Shown in pieces: positions 44,858 through 55,177 of a stretch of DNA of 64,000 bases. Position 1 is the first letter of the stretch. The number at the start of each line of letters is the position of its first letter. Made by a program: the position numbers and the translations under genes. Below the pieces are notes generated by a model that was not told where the DNA came from, searched no databases, and saw only the letters and a list, made by a program, of their open reading frames with translations. This DNA is from Clostridium prolinivorans (GTDB lineage: Bacteria; Bacillota; Clostridia; Clostridiales; Clostridiaceae). The stretch covers positions 44,394 through 108,393 of the forward strand of contig NZ_RJWG01000008.1 in the NCBI RefSeq assembly GCF_004011155.1, written 5' to 3'.

Positions 44858-45190
44858 TTAGCAATCATCATCTGTATCTAAATTGATAATATTAGTGTTT
44901 TCACTACTGTCATTACATAAAATCAATATTGCGAATATGATTAATATAAACCATCCATTTTCACTAAAGAAGTTGTCTGTATGTCCATGATGATGATGGT
45001 GGTGATGGTGGTGTTTTCTATCACAATCGCATCCATAGCTGCCAAAGCCACAACCGTCTCCATTGCATAAGCAGAATATTATTATAATAATTATCACCCA
45101 AATTACTAGGTTATCATTTTTTCTTCTCCTTACTGCTCCGGGAGCTCCAATTTGTCTTGCAGCTGCAATTTCTTTCGATACACTGTCCAT
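44858..45190 (-). CDS. His/Cys-rich small membrane protein
   Basis: A 110-residue protein. A basic N-terminus (residues 1-27) precedes a hydrophobic segment NLVIWVIIIIIIFCLC, then CGFGSYGCDCDRK, nine consecutive histidines plus HGH. A second hydrophobic segment ENGWFILIIFAILILC follows, with an acidic tail ending LDTDDDC. The His run with flanking Cys and Asp looks metal-binding. The ENGWFILIIFAILIL part parallels the DNGILFIIAL segment of the two neighbours. Ribosome binding site GAGGGAGGAGTG. First gene of the cluster, right behind the second copy of the shared upstream element. Confidence 0.65.
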   Translation of the reverse strand: MDSVSKEIAAARQIGAPGAVRRRKNDNLVIWVIIIIIIFCLCNGDGCGFGSYGCDCDRKHHHHHHHHHGHTDNFFSENGWFILIIFAILILCNDSSENTNIINLDTDDDC

Positions 45191-45222
45191 CCAATCACTC
45201 CTCCCTCTCAGAAAATTTTTCT

Positions 45223-45260
45223 ATCATTTGTTTTCTACTATATACTATTCTAATAAATAT
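45223..45260 (-). promoter_or_regulatory. shared upstream element, copy 2
   Basis: On the plus strand ATCATTTGTTTT then CTACTATATACTATTCT and AATAAATAT. It differs from the copy at 44011-44049 at about three positions plus one indel. It ends 33 bp upstream of the His/Cys-rich protein start. Confidence 0.5.
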
Positions 45261-45272
45261 CTTTTGACACAA

Positions 45273-45312
45273 AAAAAACTGAGTTTAAATAATTTTAAAC
45301 TCAGTTTTTTTA
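45273..45312. terminator. bidirectional terminator
   Basis: Long stem AAAAAACTGAGTTTAAA / TTTAAACTCAGTTTTTT, ending 10 bp beyond the engB stop. It separates the proteostasis operon from the small-protein cluster. Confidence 0.85.
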
Positions 45313-45321
45313 ATCAATTTT

Positions 45322-45912
45322 TTAATTTTCCTCAAATTCACCAAATAAAATATCTAAAATTTCTTCTCTGCCTTCTTTTGTTAAAGAAGAATAAAATAAT
45401 ATTTTTTCTTCGCTTTTTAAACCCAATGTTTCTTTTATAATTTTTTCATTTTTTGCAATTTCACTTTTTTTGAGTTTATCTTTTTTAGTTGCTATTATAA
45501 CTGTATTATAATTATAATGTTTAATCCAATTATACATAAGAATATCATCATCACTTGGTTTATGGCGACTGTCAACTAATAAAACTACCTTTTTTAAAAC
45601 TGGTCTATTTAAAAGATAATTTTCAATTATCTTTCCCCAGCTTTCTTTTTCAGCTTTTGAAACTTTAGCATATCCATAACCTGGCAAATCTACAAGATAA
45701 AATTTATTATTAATAAGAAAAAAATTTACTAGTCTTGTCTTACCTGGAGTGGAACTTACCTTTGCAAGACTTCTTCTATTAGTAAGGCTATTTATAATTG
45801 AAGATTTACCTACATTTGAACGTCCTACAAAAGCTATTTCAGGCCTATTATCAGTAGGATATTGATTAGGCTTTGCTGCAGAAGTTATAAATTCAGATTG
45901 TTTAATTAACAT
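45322..45912 (-). CDS. engB: ribosome biogenesis GTPase EngB (YsxC)
   Basis: A 196-residue small GTPase needed for 50S subunit assembly. G1 [10 protein letters not shown] near residue 31, G2/G3 region STPGKTR and [10 protein letters not shown]4 TKKDKL near 145 and G5 SSLTKEG. Start: the ATG after GGAGGGAAAA. A GTG four codons earlier lies in the ribosome binding site. The gene overlaps the lonA end by 11 bp, so it is translationally coupled; the lon-engB pairing is conserved in firmicutes. Confidence 0.96.
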   Translation of the reverse strand: MLIKQSEFITSAAKPNQYPTDNRPEIAFVGRSNVGKSSIINSLTNRRSLAKVSSTPGKTRLVNFFLINNKFYLVDLPGYGYAKVSKAEKESWGKIIENYLLNRPVLKKVVLLVDSRHKPSDDDILMYNWIKHYNYNTVIIATKKDKLKKSEIAKNEKIIKETLGLKSEEKILFYSSLTKEGREEILDILFGEFEEN

Positions 45913-48232
45913 TTTTCCCTCCACTAACTAATGCATTTGAAAGTACATCATCTATTTTTTCAGCTAATATAAACTTTAATTTATTTTTAATAGTTTTAGG
46001 TATTTTATCCATATCTTTTTCATTATCCTTTGGTATTATAACAGTATCTATACCCGCTCTATAAGCTGCAAGACATTTTTCTTTTAATCCACCAATAGGT
46101 AAAACTCGTCCTGTAAGAGTAATTTCTCCTGTCATAGCTACATTATGTCTAACACTTTTTAAACTTAGTGCAGAAACCATAGCAGTAACCATTGTAACAC
46201 CAGCAGATGGACCATCCTTTGGTACAGCCCCTTCTGGAGCATGTATATGTATATCTTTTTCTTTATAAAAGTTAGGATTTATACCATATTTTTCAGCATT
46301 AGCACGTATATAACTATACCCTGCTCTAGCAGATTCTTTCATTACATCTCCAAGCTGACCAGTTAATTCAAGCTTTCCATTTCCTGGCATAACACTAACC
46401 TCAACTGGCAAGGTATCTCCACCATATCCCGTCCATGCCATTCCCATAACTACGCCAATTTTATCAATTTTATCTGCTTTATCATAAGTATATATAGGTG
46501 GTCCAAGATACTTTCTTACATAGTTAGAATTAATATTAATTTTCTTTTTATCTTTTTCTACCATCTCAGCTATACTTTTTCTTATTACAGTAGCAATTTT
46601 TCTTTCTAAATTTCTTACTCCCGATTCCCTTGTGTAATTTTCAATAATATTGTATATAGCATTATCTGTAAAATTAATAATGTTTTCTTCTATATTATGT
46701 TCTTTAAATTGTTTTGGAATTAAGTGTTCTTTAGCAATATGAAATTTTTCTTCATATGTATATCCAGAAACTTCTATTATTTCCATTCTATCTAAAAGTG
46801 GTCTTGGTATAGTATCTAAACTGTTAGCAGTAGTAATAAAGAGCACTTTAGATAAATCAAAATCCAATTCTAAATAATGATCTCTAAAAGTACTATTTTG
46901 TTCTGCATCAAGAACTTCTAAAAGTGCATCAGCAGGATCTCCTCTAAAATCATTGCTCATTTTATCTATTTCATCTAATAAAAATAATGGATTTTTTGAT
47001 TTTGCCTGTTTCATGCCATATATTATTCTTCCTGGAATAGCTCCTACATAAGTCTTCCTATGGCCTCTTATTTCTGCTTCATCCCTCACGCCACCTAAAG
47101 ACATTCTTACAAAATTTCTATTAAGTGCATTAGCTATAGATCTTGCAATAGAAGTTTTACCAACACCTGGAGGGCCTACAAGACATAATATTGGACCTTT
47201 TAAAGATTTACTCATTTTCCTAACTGCTAAATACTCTATTATTCTATCCTTAACATCTTCTAACCCATAATGTTCTCTGTCAAATATTTCTCTAGCTTTT
47301 TTAATATCTAAATTATCTTCAGTTTCATTATTCCAAGGTAAATCTAGTATCCAATCCAAATAAGTTCTTATAACTCCTCCCTCTGGAGAAAAAAAGCCGC
47401 TGTTTTTTAATCTATCAAGCTCATAAATAGCTTTTTCTTTAACAGGCTTTGGAAGTTTTGCTTTGTTTATTCTATTTTTATACTTGGATATTTCTTTTTT
47501 ATCTTCGTCTTCTTCACCAAGCTCCTCTTGAATTGCTTTAAGCTGCTCTCTTAAATAATAATCCTTTTGAACCTTATCAAGTTTACTTTTTACTTTATTG
47601 CCAATCTTTCTTTCAATATTCAATATTTCAATTTCGTTATTTATAACTACTAAAAGTTTTTCAAGTCTTTCTATTATATTATAAGCTTCTAATAATTCTT
47701 GCTTTTTTTCACTTCTTAACATTAAATATGAACTTATTACGTCTGCAAGTCTTCCCGGACCTTCAATATCTTCTAATGATATTAATATTTCTTGTGGAAC
47801 ATTTCCAGATAATCTTATATATTCATCAAATGACTTTTTAACTGATCTAGTTAAAGCTTCACATTCATTATCTGAGATATCTTCTTCCTTTAATATTTCA
47901 ATTTCTGCCTTTAAAAATTTCTCTTCCTCTATTAAAGAAATTATTTTGGCTCTATTTAATCCTTCTACAAGAATACGTACTGTATCATTAGGAAGTTTTA
48001 GTATTTGCTTTATAATACAGATAGTACCTATATCATATAAATCCTCTTTAACTGGTTCTTCAATTTTAGCATCTTTTTGTGAAACTAAAAAAATCTCTTG
48101 ATTGTTAAGCATTGCTTCTTCTAAAGCATTAATAGATTTTTCCCTGCCGACATCAAAATGCATTACCATATATGGGAATATTGTAATGCCTCTTAAGGGA
48201 ATTAGAGGAATAATTTTTATGTCTTTTTCCAT
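45902..48232 (-). CDS. lonA: ATP-dependent protease Lon
   Basis: A 776-residue AAA+ serine protease. N-terminal LON substrate domain (1-200), coiled-coil (200-300), then an ATPase domain with Walker [12 protein letters not shown] near 355 and Walker [12 protein letters not shown]. The C-terminal protease domain has the Ser-Lys dyad: Ser in [11 protein letters not shown] near 680 and Lys in [10 protein letters not shown] near 722. It degrades damaged and regulatory proteins. It follows lonB after a 304-bp gap with a perfect palindrome and overlaps engB. Confidence 0.97.
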   Translation of the reverse strand: MEKDIKIIPLIPLRGITIFPYMVMHFDVGREKSINALEEAMLNNQEIFLVSQKDAKIEEPVKEDLYDIGTICIIKQILKLPNDTVRILVEGLNRAKIISLIEEEKFLKAEIEILKEEDISDNECEALTRSVKKSFDEYIRLSGNVPQEILISLEDIEGPGRLADVISSYLMLRSEKKQELLEAYNIIERLEKLLVVINNEIEILNIERKIGNKVKSKLDKVQKDYYLREQLKAIQEELGEEDEDKKEISKYKNRINKAKLPKPVKEKAIYELDRLKNSGFFSPEGGVIRTYLDWILDLPWNNETEDNLDIKKAREIFDREHYGLEDVKDRIIEYLAVRKMSKSLKGPILCLVGPPGVGKTSIARSIANALNRNFVRMSLGGVRDEAEIRGHRKTYVGAIPGRIIYGMKQAKSKNPLFLLDEIDKMSNDFRGDPADALLEVLDAEQNSTFRDHYLELDFDLSKVLFITTANSLDTIPRPLLDRMEIIEVSGYTYEEKFHIAKEHLIPKQFKEHNIEENIINFTDNAIYNIIENYTRESGVRNLERKIATVIRKSIAEMVEKDKKKININSNYVRKYLGPPIYTYDKADKIDKIGVVMGMAWTGYGGDTLPVEVSVMPGNGKLELTGQLGDVMKESARAGYSYIRANAEKYGINPNFYKEKDIHIHAPEGAVPKDGPSAGVTMVTAMVSALSLKSVRHNVAMTGEITLTGRVLPIGGLKEKCLAAYRAGIDTVIIPKDNEKDMDKIPKTIKNKLKFILAEKIDDVLSNALVSGGKNVN

Positions 48233-48391
48233 TTTTATCCCCTCACTTAAATTTATTTGAATTCAATTATTTTTGTAATTAAAATAATCATAATTTATTT
48301 AGACTTTATATATTATACTCATAAAACAATCCTTTTTCAATCATTATAGAAATTTTTAAATGTATATTCAAAATCATAAATTAGTATAATG

Positions 48392-48427
48392 TTAAGTTAG
48401 GGGAGTATTAATACTCCCCTAACTTAA
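48392..48427. promoter_or_regulatory. perfect 36-bp palindrome between lonB and lonA
   Basis: Each half is TTAAGTTAGGGGAGTATT and its exact complement, with no loop. There is no T run on either side, so it is not a standard terminator. It lies 160 bp upstream of lonA. It does not match CIRCE or CtsR sites. It may be an operator or an RNA-processing hairpin. Confidence 0.5.
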
Positions 48428-48536
48428 AGTCCTTATATCCTCTATCTTAAACCTATGAGGTTTTGTGAATTTGATTATATAAAATATATTTTTATTTTTT
48501 TAAAATTTCTAATGTTATATTATACATAATTAAATT

Positions 48537-50219
48537 TTATGAATAAAGAGATTTTGCTGTAAGTATGCTATTGTTTGAATCTATGATTATACTTTCATTC
48601 TTTTCATTTTCTTCTTTTATAAGTGATATCTCTAAAACTTCTTTTATATGGCTTACTGGTATAATTTTAGCTTCTTTTATGTTAGAGAAACTATCCTGCC
48701 AGTTTTCTTTAGGAATAATAATCTTTTTTGCTCCAGCTTTAATTGCTGCAGCAATTTTAGCATTTACTCCTCCAATAGGTTTTACATTCCCATAAAGAGA
48801 TATTTCACCTGTCATAGCAACTTCATTATTTACAGGTATGTTATTTATGGCACTATATATAGCAGTTGTAATACTTATTCCTGCAGATGGACCATCTACT
48901 GGTGAACCCCCTGGAAAGTTTACATGTATATCATATTTATCACAATTTAATTCATAAACTCTTTCAAGAACAGTCATTACATTTTCTACAGAACATCGAG
49001 CCATACTTTTTCGTATAACTTTTCTATTAAAACTTGTTATCTCTTCTTCTTCTACTATTCCTGTTATTTTCAATTCTCCTTTTCTAAATCTGCTCTTTTT
49101 AGCACTTGCTTCAATTTCCATAACAGCTCCCATATTGGCTCCATATACTGCAAGTCCGTTTACAAATCCGACCTGTGGTTTATTGTTAATTTTATTTTCT
49201 GGTCTAGGAGAATATTGACCATTCTCTATAACCCATTCAACATCTTCTGCTGTTATTATATTTCTATTATCATTTATAGCAATACCACATGCAAGCTGTA
49301 CTAAATTAATTGCATCTCTTCCATTAGATGCATACTTACCAACTAATATACGCCCCTTTTCTTCTAACTTTAGCCCTAACTTATCAACAGAATTTTGTGC
49401 AATTTCCTCTATTTCCTCACAAAGCAAAGGTCTAAAAAATATCTCTACACATCTTGATCTAATAGCAGGAGTTATTTCCTCTGGACTTCTTGTAGTTGCA
49501 CCTATTAATCTAAAATCAGCTGGAAGTCCATTTTCAAATATATCTCTTATATAAGTAGGCATATTACTATCTTCAGAATTATAGTATGCACTATCTAAAA
49601 AAACTTTTCTATCTTCTAAAACTTTTAAAAGTTTATTCATTTCAATTGGATGTAACTCTCCTATTTCATCTATAAATAAAATACCTCCATGAGCTTTAGT
49701 AACTGCTCCTGGTTTAGGTTGTGGAATTCCTGCAACTCCTAATGGTCCAGCTCCTTGATATATAGGATCATGTACAGAACCTATCAAAGGATCTGCAATA
49801 CCTCTATCATCAAATCTTATGGTAGTAGCATCTATTTCCACAAATTTTGCATTTGTTTTAAAAGGTGAATTTGCCCTTTTTTTAGCATCTTCTAGTACTA
49901 GTCTGGCAGCTGCCGTTTTACCTACTCCCGGAGGACCGTATATTATGACATGCTGTGGATTAGGACCACAAAGTGCTGCTTGAAGAGCTTTTATACCTTT
50001 TTCCTGCCCTATAATCTCTTCAAAAGTACTTGGCCTGCTTTTTTCTGTAAGTGGTTCTGTAAGACTTATATTCCTCATTTTCTTAAGATTATCCATTTCT
50101 TTTTTATTTTCTTTATCAATAGTTACCTTATTTGTTTTATGATCTTTTAAAGCATTATAAAAATACAATCCCATAATAATAGTAACTAAAAGCTCAATAA
50201 AAATTAAAAAATTCGTCAT
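48537..50219 (-). CDS. lonB: LonB-type ATP-dependent protease (sporulation form)
   Basis: A 560-residue membrane-anchored Lon relative. N-terminal helix (residues about 3-20), then a short charged linker KVTIDKENKKEMDNLKKM typical of Bacillus LonB. The AAA+ domain has [11 protein letters not shown] near 95 and GILFIDEIGEL near 185. The protease domain has Ser in PVDGPSAGISI and Lys in GGVNAKIAAA. In Bacillus LonB is forespore-specific under sigma-F. Start: the ATG following GGGAAATATT; the ribosome binding site is weaker than usual here. A TTG four codons earlier is less likely. It lies between clpX and lonA, as in Bacillus. Confidence 0.93.
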   Translation of the reverse strand: MTNFLIFIELLVTIIMGLYFYNALKDHKTNKVTIDKENKKEMDNLKKMRNISLTEPLTEKSRPSTFEEIIGQEKGIKALQAALCGPNPQHVIIYGPPGVGKTAAARLVLEDAKKRANSPFKTNAKFVEIDATTIRFDDRGIADPLIGSVHDPIYQGAGPLGVAGIPQPKPGAVTKAHGGILFIDEIGELHPIEMNKLLKVLEDRKVFLDSAYYNSEDSNMPTYIRDIFENGLPADFRLIGATTRSPEEITPAIRSRCVEIFFRPLLCEEIEEIAQNSVDKLGLKLEEKGRILVGKYASNGRDAINLVQLACGIAINDNRNIITAEDVEWVIENGQYSPRPENKINNKPQVGFVNGLAVYGANMGAVMEIEASAKKSRFRKGELKITGIVEEEEITSFNRKVIRKSMARCSVENVMTVLERVYELNCDKYDIHVNFPGGSPVDGPSAGISITTAIYSAINNIPVNNEVAMTGEISLYGNVKPIGGVNAKIAAAIKAGAKKIIIPKENWQDSFSNIKEAKIIPVSHIKEVLEISLIKEENEKNESIIIDSNNSILTAKSLYS

Positions 50220-50379
50220 AATATTTCCCAATTTTATATTTTGTCATAAAAATATAAAATTAGTAAACCTCCCTTCCATAGTAAAATTATAGTAAATTTA
50301 TCCTTTTTTTATTATGTACAATTACTTCTTAATTTATTCCACTATTTTCTATATTTTTTATATTGAATAATTATATTAA

Positions 50380-50429
50380 AAATGGTAAATAAAAAAGAGC
50401 AGATTACTGCTCTTTTTTATTTACCATTT
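50380..50429. terminator. terminator of clpX within a perfect 23-bp inverted repeat
   Basis: Core AAAAAAGAGCAG / CTGCTCTTTTTT with a 4-nt loop, extended outward by AAATGGTAAAT / ATTTACCATTT. The whole 23-bp arms are exact complements. Bidirectional T runs. The outer arm touches the clpX stop codon. Confidence 0.85.
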
Positions 50430-51721
50430 TAAGCTGTTTCTATTCCTTTTCTTCCTCTTCCTTTTCTTGATGGCTTAATAGGTAATCTTTTTTCACCTTC
50501 TGCCATTATAAGTTCAGGTTTTTTAGTTTTTATAGTTTCTTCATTTATTATTACCTTTGCAATAGCTTCATTAGAAGGTACTTCAAACATTACATCACGC
50601 ATAATATCTTCTATTATTGCTCTTAATCCTCTTGCACCTGTATTACGCTTAATTGCTTCATCAGCAATAGCATTTAAAGCCTCTTTTGAAAATTCAATTT
50701 CTACATTATCCATTTCAAAAAGCTTTTTATATTGCTTTACAAGAGCATTCTTAGGCTCAGTTAATATTTTTATTAAAGCTTCTCTATTTAAAGCTTCTAA
50801 TGTAACAACTATAGGAAGTCTTCCAACAAACTCTGGTATAAGTCCAAATTTTAGTAAATCTCCTGGCATTATATCCTTTAAAAGTTTGCTAATATCTTTT
50901 TCTTTCTTTGATTGAATTTCAGCACCAAAGCCCAAAGCACTAGCTCTAGTTCTTCTCTCTATGATTTTTTCAATTCCATCAAAAGCTCCACCACAAATAA
51001 ATAATATATTTGATGTATTTATTTGTATGAATTCTTGATGAGGATGTTTTCTTCCTCCTTGTGGTGGTACTGAAGCTATAGTACCTTCTAGTATCTTTAA
51101 AAGAGCCTGTTGTACTCCTTCACCAGATACATCTCTTGTTATAGAGGGATTTTCAGATTTTTTTGCTATTTTATCAATTTCATCGATGTATATTATACCT
51201 TTTTCAGCTCTTTCAATATCATAATCTGCATTTTGAATTAATTTTAAAAGTATATTTTCAACATCTTCTCCTACATATCCAGCTTCTGTTAACGTAGTAG
51301 CATCTGCAATAGCAAAAGGTACATTTAAAAATTTTGCTAAAGTTTGTGCAAGAAGTGTCTTACCTGAACCTGTTGGTCCTAAAAGCAGAATATTACTTTT
51401 TTGTAATTCTATATCATCATTATCTATATTAGAATTTATTCTTTTATAGTGATTATATACAGCTACAGACAATGCTTTTTTAGCTTCATCTTGGCCTACA
51501 ACATAATTATCAAGATATGCTTTTATCTCAACAGGCTTTGGAAGTGAATCAGTTTCTATTTGAATATTATCATCAAATTCATCACTTATTATTTCTGAGC
51601 AAAGTTCAATACATTCATCACATATATATACTCCCGGCCCAGCAATAAGCCTTCTTACAGCATCTTGATTTTTGCCACAAAAGGAACATTTTAGCTGTCT
51701 TTTATCATCATTCTTTGCCAT
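50429..51721 (-). CDS. clpX: ATP-dependent Clp protease ATP-binding subunit ClpX
   Basis: A 430-residue AAA+ unfoldase. The N-terminal zinc-binding domain uses Cys12, Cys15, Cys34 and Cys37. Walker A is GPTGSGKT at 115-122 and Walker B is [10 protein letters not shown] near 185. The ClpP-docking loop region GALGFGAE-type (SALGFGAEI) is near 265. It unfolds tagged proteins and feeds them to ClpP, whose gene lies 61 bp upstream. The C-terminal tail [13 protein letters not shown] is basic. Confidence 0.97.
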   Translation of the reverse strand: MAKNDDKRQLKCSFCGKNQDAVRRLIAGPGVYICDECIELCSEIISDEFDDNIQIETDSLPKPVEIKAYLDNYVVGQDEAKKALSVAVYNHYKRINSNIDNDDIELQKSNILLLGPTGSGKTLLAQTLAKFLNVPFAIADATTLTEAGYVGEDVENILLKLIQNADYDIERAEKGIIYIDEIDKIAKKSENPSITRDVSGEGVQQALLKILEGTIASVPPQGGRKHPHQEFIQINTSNILFICGGAFDGIEKIIERRTRASALGFGAEIQSKKEKDISKLLKDIMPGDLLKFGLIPEFVGRLPIVVTLEALNREALIKILTEPKNALVKQYKKLFEMDNVEIEFSKEALNAIADEAIKRNTGARGLRAIIEDIMRDVMFEVPSNEAIAKVIINEETIKTKKPELIMAEGEKRLPIKPSRKGRGRKGIETA

Positions 51722-51782
51722 TATCTCACCTCACTTTGCATAATTTGCAAATGCAAATTATGCAAGTTTATTTCTTTTAAGT

Positions 51783-52367
51783 TTATTTCTTTTTAGTTAT
51801 AACTTCGTCAATTAAACCATAAGCTGCTGCTTGCTCTGCTGTCATAAAATTATCTCTTTCAGTATCTTGTTCAACCTTTTCTAATGGCTGACCTGTTCTT
51901 TCAGATAATATTGTGTTTAATCTTTTCTTTATCTTTAAAATTCTATCTGCATGTATTCCTATATCAGTTGCTTGACCTTGGAAACCTCCTAAAGGTTGAT
52001 GTATCATAATTTCACTATTAGGTAATGCAAATCTTTTACCCTTAGCACCAGCTGCTAAAAGAAAAGCTCCCATAGATGCTGCCATTCCTATACATATAGT
52101 AGAAACGTCTGGTTTTATATATTGCATTGTATCATATATTGCCATTCCTGCTGTTATAGATCCTCCTGGACTGTTTATGTAAAGATATATATCTTTATCA
52201 GGATCTTCTCCTTCAAGGAATAAAAGCTGAGCAACTACTAAGCTTGCAGTAACATCGTTTACCTCTTCACTAAGCATTATTATTCTATCTTTTAAAAGTC
52301 TAGAATAAATATCATAAGATCTTTCTCCTCTATTTGTTTGTTCAACAACTACTGGAACCAAACTCAT
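51783..52367 (-). CDS. clpP: ATP-dependent Clp protease proteolytic subunit
   Basis: A 194-residue serine protease forming the tetradecameric chamber. The catalytic triad is Ser98 (GMAASMGAF), His123 (MIHQPLGG) and Asp172. The N-terminal [22 protein letters not shown] is typical and includes the processing region. It lies between tig and clpX in the same orientation; ribosome binding site AAAGGAGGAG. No CtsR box was recognised upstream. Confidence 0.98.
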   Translation of the reverse strand: MSLVPVVVEQTNRGERSYDIYSRLLKDRIIMLSEEVNDVTASLVVAQLLFLEGEDPDKDIYLYINSPGGSITAGMAIYDTMQYIKPDVSTICIGMAASMGAFLLAAGAKGKRFALPNSEIMIHQPLGGFQGQATDIGIHADRILKIKKRLNTILSERTGQPLEKVEQDTERDNFMTAEQAAAYGLIDEVITKKK

Positions 52368-52411
52368 AAAATCTCCTCCTTTTTATTTTTATGTAATATC
52401 TCTAATTATAA

Positions 52412-52439
52412 TTAATTGCCAGATATATCTGGCAATTAA
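52412..52439. terminator. palindromic hairpin between tig and clpP
   Basis: Perfect palindrome with arms TTAATTGCCAGATA / TATCTGGCAATTAA. The T tail on the minus strand is weak, so termination after tig may be partial. Confidence 0.5.
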
Positions 52440-52451
52440 CATCATTTTATT

Positions 52452-53744
52452 TTATGCAACAGCTTTGCTATTTTCTACTAATAGCTTTATAACTTTTTCA
52501 TTCTTTAATTCATTAGATATGTAATCTTTCTGAACATCAAGAAGCATCTTAGCAGTTTTTTCAATATCATTTTCACCATATTGTTTAGCAATTTCTTCTG
52601 CTCTATTTTGAAGTTCTTCCTCAGTTACTTCAATATTTTCAATTTGGCTTATTTTTTCTAAAACTAAATCAGTTTTTACTCTCTTTTCAGCACTCTCTTT
52701 CATAAATTCTCTAATACTTTCTTCAGTGCTGTTTGTATATTCATAATATGTTTTAAGATCAAGTCCTTGATATCTTAATCTCATTTCTAAATCTCTAATC
52801 ATATTATCTATTTCTTTATTTATCATAACTTCTGGAATATCTACAGAAGCATTATTAACTGCAGCATCTATAACTGCTTCTTCATATTCACGAGTTGCCC
52901 TTAAATCATTAGTTTCTTGAAGTTTCTTTCTTATATCAGCTTTTAATTCTTCTAATGTATCAAATTCTGATACTTCTTTAGCAAATTCATCATCTAATTC
53001 TGGAACTTCTTTTGTTTTTATTTCTTTTACAGTAACTTCAAAAACTGCAGGCTTACCATTTAATTCTTCTCTTCCATATTGTTCAGGGAAAGTTACATTT
53101 ACATTTTTAGTTTCTCCTATAGCCATACCTACAAGCTGATCTTCAAAATTATCTATAAATGAACCTGAACCTATTTCTAGAGAATAATCTTTAGCTTCTC
53201 CTCCTTCAAAAGGAACACCATCAATAAAGCCTTTAAAATCTATAACAACTATATTACCTTTTTCTACAGTTCCTTCAGCCTTAGTTTCAATTCTAGCATT
53301 TTTTTCTGCCATAGATTTTAATTGAGCATCTACTTCTTCATCAGTAACAGGATATTCTACTTTCTTAACTTCTAATCCTTTATATTCTCCAAGTTCAACT
53401 TCAGGATATACTGTAACTTCAGCAGTGTATATAAAATCTTTCCCTTCTTCTATTTGAACTAAATCTATTTTTGGATAATCTACTGGTTTAATATCATTTT
53501 CCTTTATAGCTAAAGGATATGTTTCATCACAGCAAATGTTGATAGCATCTTCAAAAAATACGCCTTCTCCATAATATCTTTTTATGATATTTATTGGAGC
53601 TTTTCCTTTTCTAAATCCAGGTATATTAAATTTTTTTGCATTTTTAACATAAGATTTTTGAAGTGCTTCCTTGAATTTTTCAGCTTCTACGCTTACTTCA
53701 AGTTTTACAGTGTTCTTTTCTATTTTTTCCACTTTAACGTTCAT
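52452..53744 (-). CDS. tig: trigger factor, ribosome-bound chaperone and prolyl isomerase
   Basis: A 430-residue chaperone. The ribosome-docking motif [12 protein letters not shown] (residues about 32-43) is intact. The FKBP-type isomerase domain is at about 150-245 ([21 protein letters not shown]), followed by the C-terminal helical arms. Start: the ATG of [11 protein letters not shown] after AGGAGGAAAAG; thirteen more codons are open upstream but have no ribosome binding site. A short stem AGCACATTTATGTGCT lies upstream of the ribosome binding site. Head of tig-clpP-clpX-lonB-lonA-engB. Confidence 0.97.
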   Translation of the reverse strand: MNVKVEKIEKNTVKLEVSVEAEKFKEALQKSYVKNAKKFNIPGFRKGKAPINIIKRYYGEGVFFEDAINICCDETYPLAIKENDIKPVDYPKIDLVQIEEGKDFIYTAEVTVYPEVELGEYKGLEVKKVEYPVTDEEVDAQLKSMAEKNARIETKAEGTVEKGNIVVIDFKGFIDGVPFEGGEAKDYSLEIGSGSFIDNFEDQLVGMAIGETKNVNVTFPEQYGREELNGKPAVFEVTVKEIKTKEVPELDDEFAKEVSEFDTLEELKADIRKKLQETNDLRATREYEEAVIDAAVNNASVDIPEVMINKEIDNMIRDLEMRLRYQGLDLKTYYEYTNSTEESIREFMKESAEKRVKTDLVLEKISQIENIEVTEEELQNRAEEIAKQYGENDIEKTAKMLLDVQKDYISNELKNEKVIKLLVENSKAVA

Positions 53745-53970
53745 TATACTTTTCCTCCTATAAATAAATTCACCGGAGCACATAAATGTGCTAATGCATT
53801 TTAACCATAATATTATACCATATATTCATAAATTTACAAACATTATAATAAAACAAAACAACATTATAATAAAATTCTTTAAATAAAAATTTATAAAAAT
53901 AAGAACTTCTAGTATTTTATATTATATCTCAAATACTTGATATTTTACAAGAATTATTTTTATTAGAAAT

Positions 53971-54798
53971 TTATTGGCTTATAATTATATTTCCATTATT
54001 CACCTTTACAAATTTTGATGTTCCATTATCCATTATTATCTCCAGTCCTTTATCTTGTATATCTCCAAATTTTAAATTTTCTCCTTTTATACTTGTTTTA
54101 CTTTTATGACTATTTTTATTTTTAACATTTACTGTCCATAAATACTTTGTAGCTGAATTACGTATATATGGTAGCTGAGAAAAATATGCTATATTTTCAT
54201 CATCTATAAATTTAGGCAAAGTACACCAAACATAATTAGGTCTTTTTTTAAGAACAGTATCTCTTTTATATGATTTATAACTCAAATCCGAAATATTCTC
54301 AACTTTTCCATCTATATTTATAAACCATATACCTTGAGAAATACCATCAAAAATAACTATACCTGTATTGGAAGGATTTAAATTAAATGAAATATTAGGA
54401 TTATCAGTACTTATATGTTTAAATTTATTTGTTCCTTCACTATATTCATACACAGCTTTTAATTTTATTCCATTATCTAAAGTAATGTCATATGATTTTT
54501 CTTCAATTTCATCTTTTGAAGTTTTTTCCTCTGTATTTGCATTTTCTATGTTTATATTTTCTATATTTGTATTCTTTGTATTTTCTTTTTGCTGTGAAGA
54601 TACTATTTCTTTGTTGTTTTTTTCAGTTTCATCTGTATTTTTTTGATTGTTATTAATTAAAATATTTTTCAAATTGCCTTTTAAAGCAAATAAAACTCCA
54701 AATAATATTATAAAAATAATTATTGTTACAGTTATTTTTATTCTACGTCTTTTTTTATATTTTTCATATTCCTTACTAAAAATACTTGGTTTCCCCAC
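53971..54798 (-). CDS. membrane-anchored protein with low-complexity linker, unknown
   Basis: A 275-residue protein. A basic cytoplasmic start (KKRRRIK) is followed by one membrane helix (about residues 22-42). An Asn/Glu/Lys-rich linker of about 60 residues (NTNIENINIENANTEEK) leads to an extracytoplasmic beta-rich domain containing IVIFDGISQGIWFINIDG and LEIIMDNGTSKFVKV. No family was recognised. GTG start preceded by AAGGAGAATTTAAAA. It is monocistronic between tig and lepB; a role at the cell surface is the most that can be said. Confidence 0.65.
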   Translation of the reverse strand: MGKPSIFSKEYEKYKKRRRIKITVTIIIFIILFGVLFALKGNLKNILINNNQKNTDETEKNNKEIVSSQQKENTKNTNIENINIENANTEEKTSKDEIEEKSYDITLDNGIKLKAVYEYSEGTNKFKHISTDNPNISFNLNPSNTGIVIFDGISQGIWFINIDGKVENISDLSYKSYKRDTVLKKRPNYVWCTLPKFIDDENIAYFSQLPYIRNSATKYLWTVNVKNKNSHKSKTSIKGENLKFGDIQDKGLEIIMDNGTSKFVKVNNGNIIISQ

Positions 54799-55177
54799 TT
54801 TTAAATTCTCCTTCCCATTATCTATTGTATAACCTGTATATTATAACTATATAAGTCATATATTATTTCAACATAAATCATATATTATTTCAATCCATCC
54901 TTATTATACCTCAATAATATAAATCTTACTATAAATAATCTATATTACCTATCTATTTTAAATAATATTTAATAACATTTTCAATTAAATTTAATAATAT
55001 TTATTAAATTTATATAACATAATAATCTTACAAAAAATCTTTTTATTAAATATTAACAATTATGTATAACTGAAGCAACACTATTTTATAATAACATAAT
55101 TTGACATTCAATTAAAAAATTATTAAACTTATTTATAATGAATTCTTTATATGAATAAAAAATAACGGAGGCTTTTT
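54799..55177. other. AT-rich intergenic region with partial repeat copy D
   Basis: No gene is seen. 55018-55070 matches the left half of repeat copy A closely (CTTACAAAAAATCTTTTTATTAA here against CTCACAAAAAATCTTTTTATTAA there, compared in place). The right half is absent or decayed. The lepB promoter is probably within the last 100 bp but is not clear. Confidence 0.45.
55018..55070. repeat. partial copy D of the interspersed repeat
   Basis: Left-end match only: ACAAAAAATCTTTTTATTAA is shared exactly with copy A, preceded by CATAATAATCTT against CATGATTATCTC. No right terminal repeat was found within 150 bp. Confidence 0.45.

Noticed and set aside
44985..45020. GATGATGATGGTGGTG-type microsatellite
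   Set aside because: It is the coding sequence of a nine-histidine run within a frame with a good ribosome binding site, so it is treated as protein sequence rather than a non-coding repeat.
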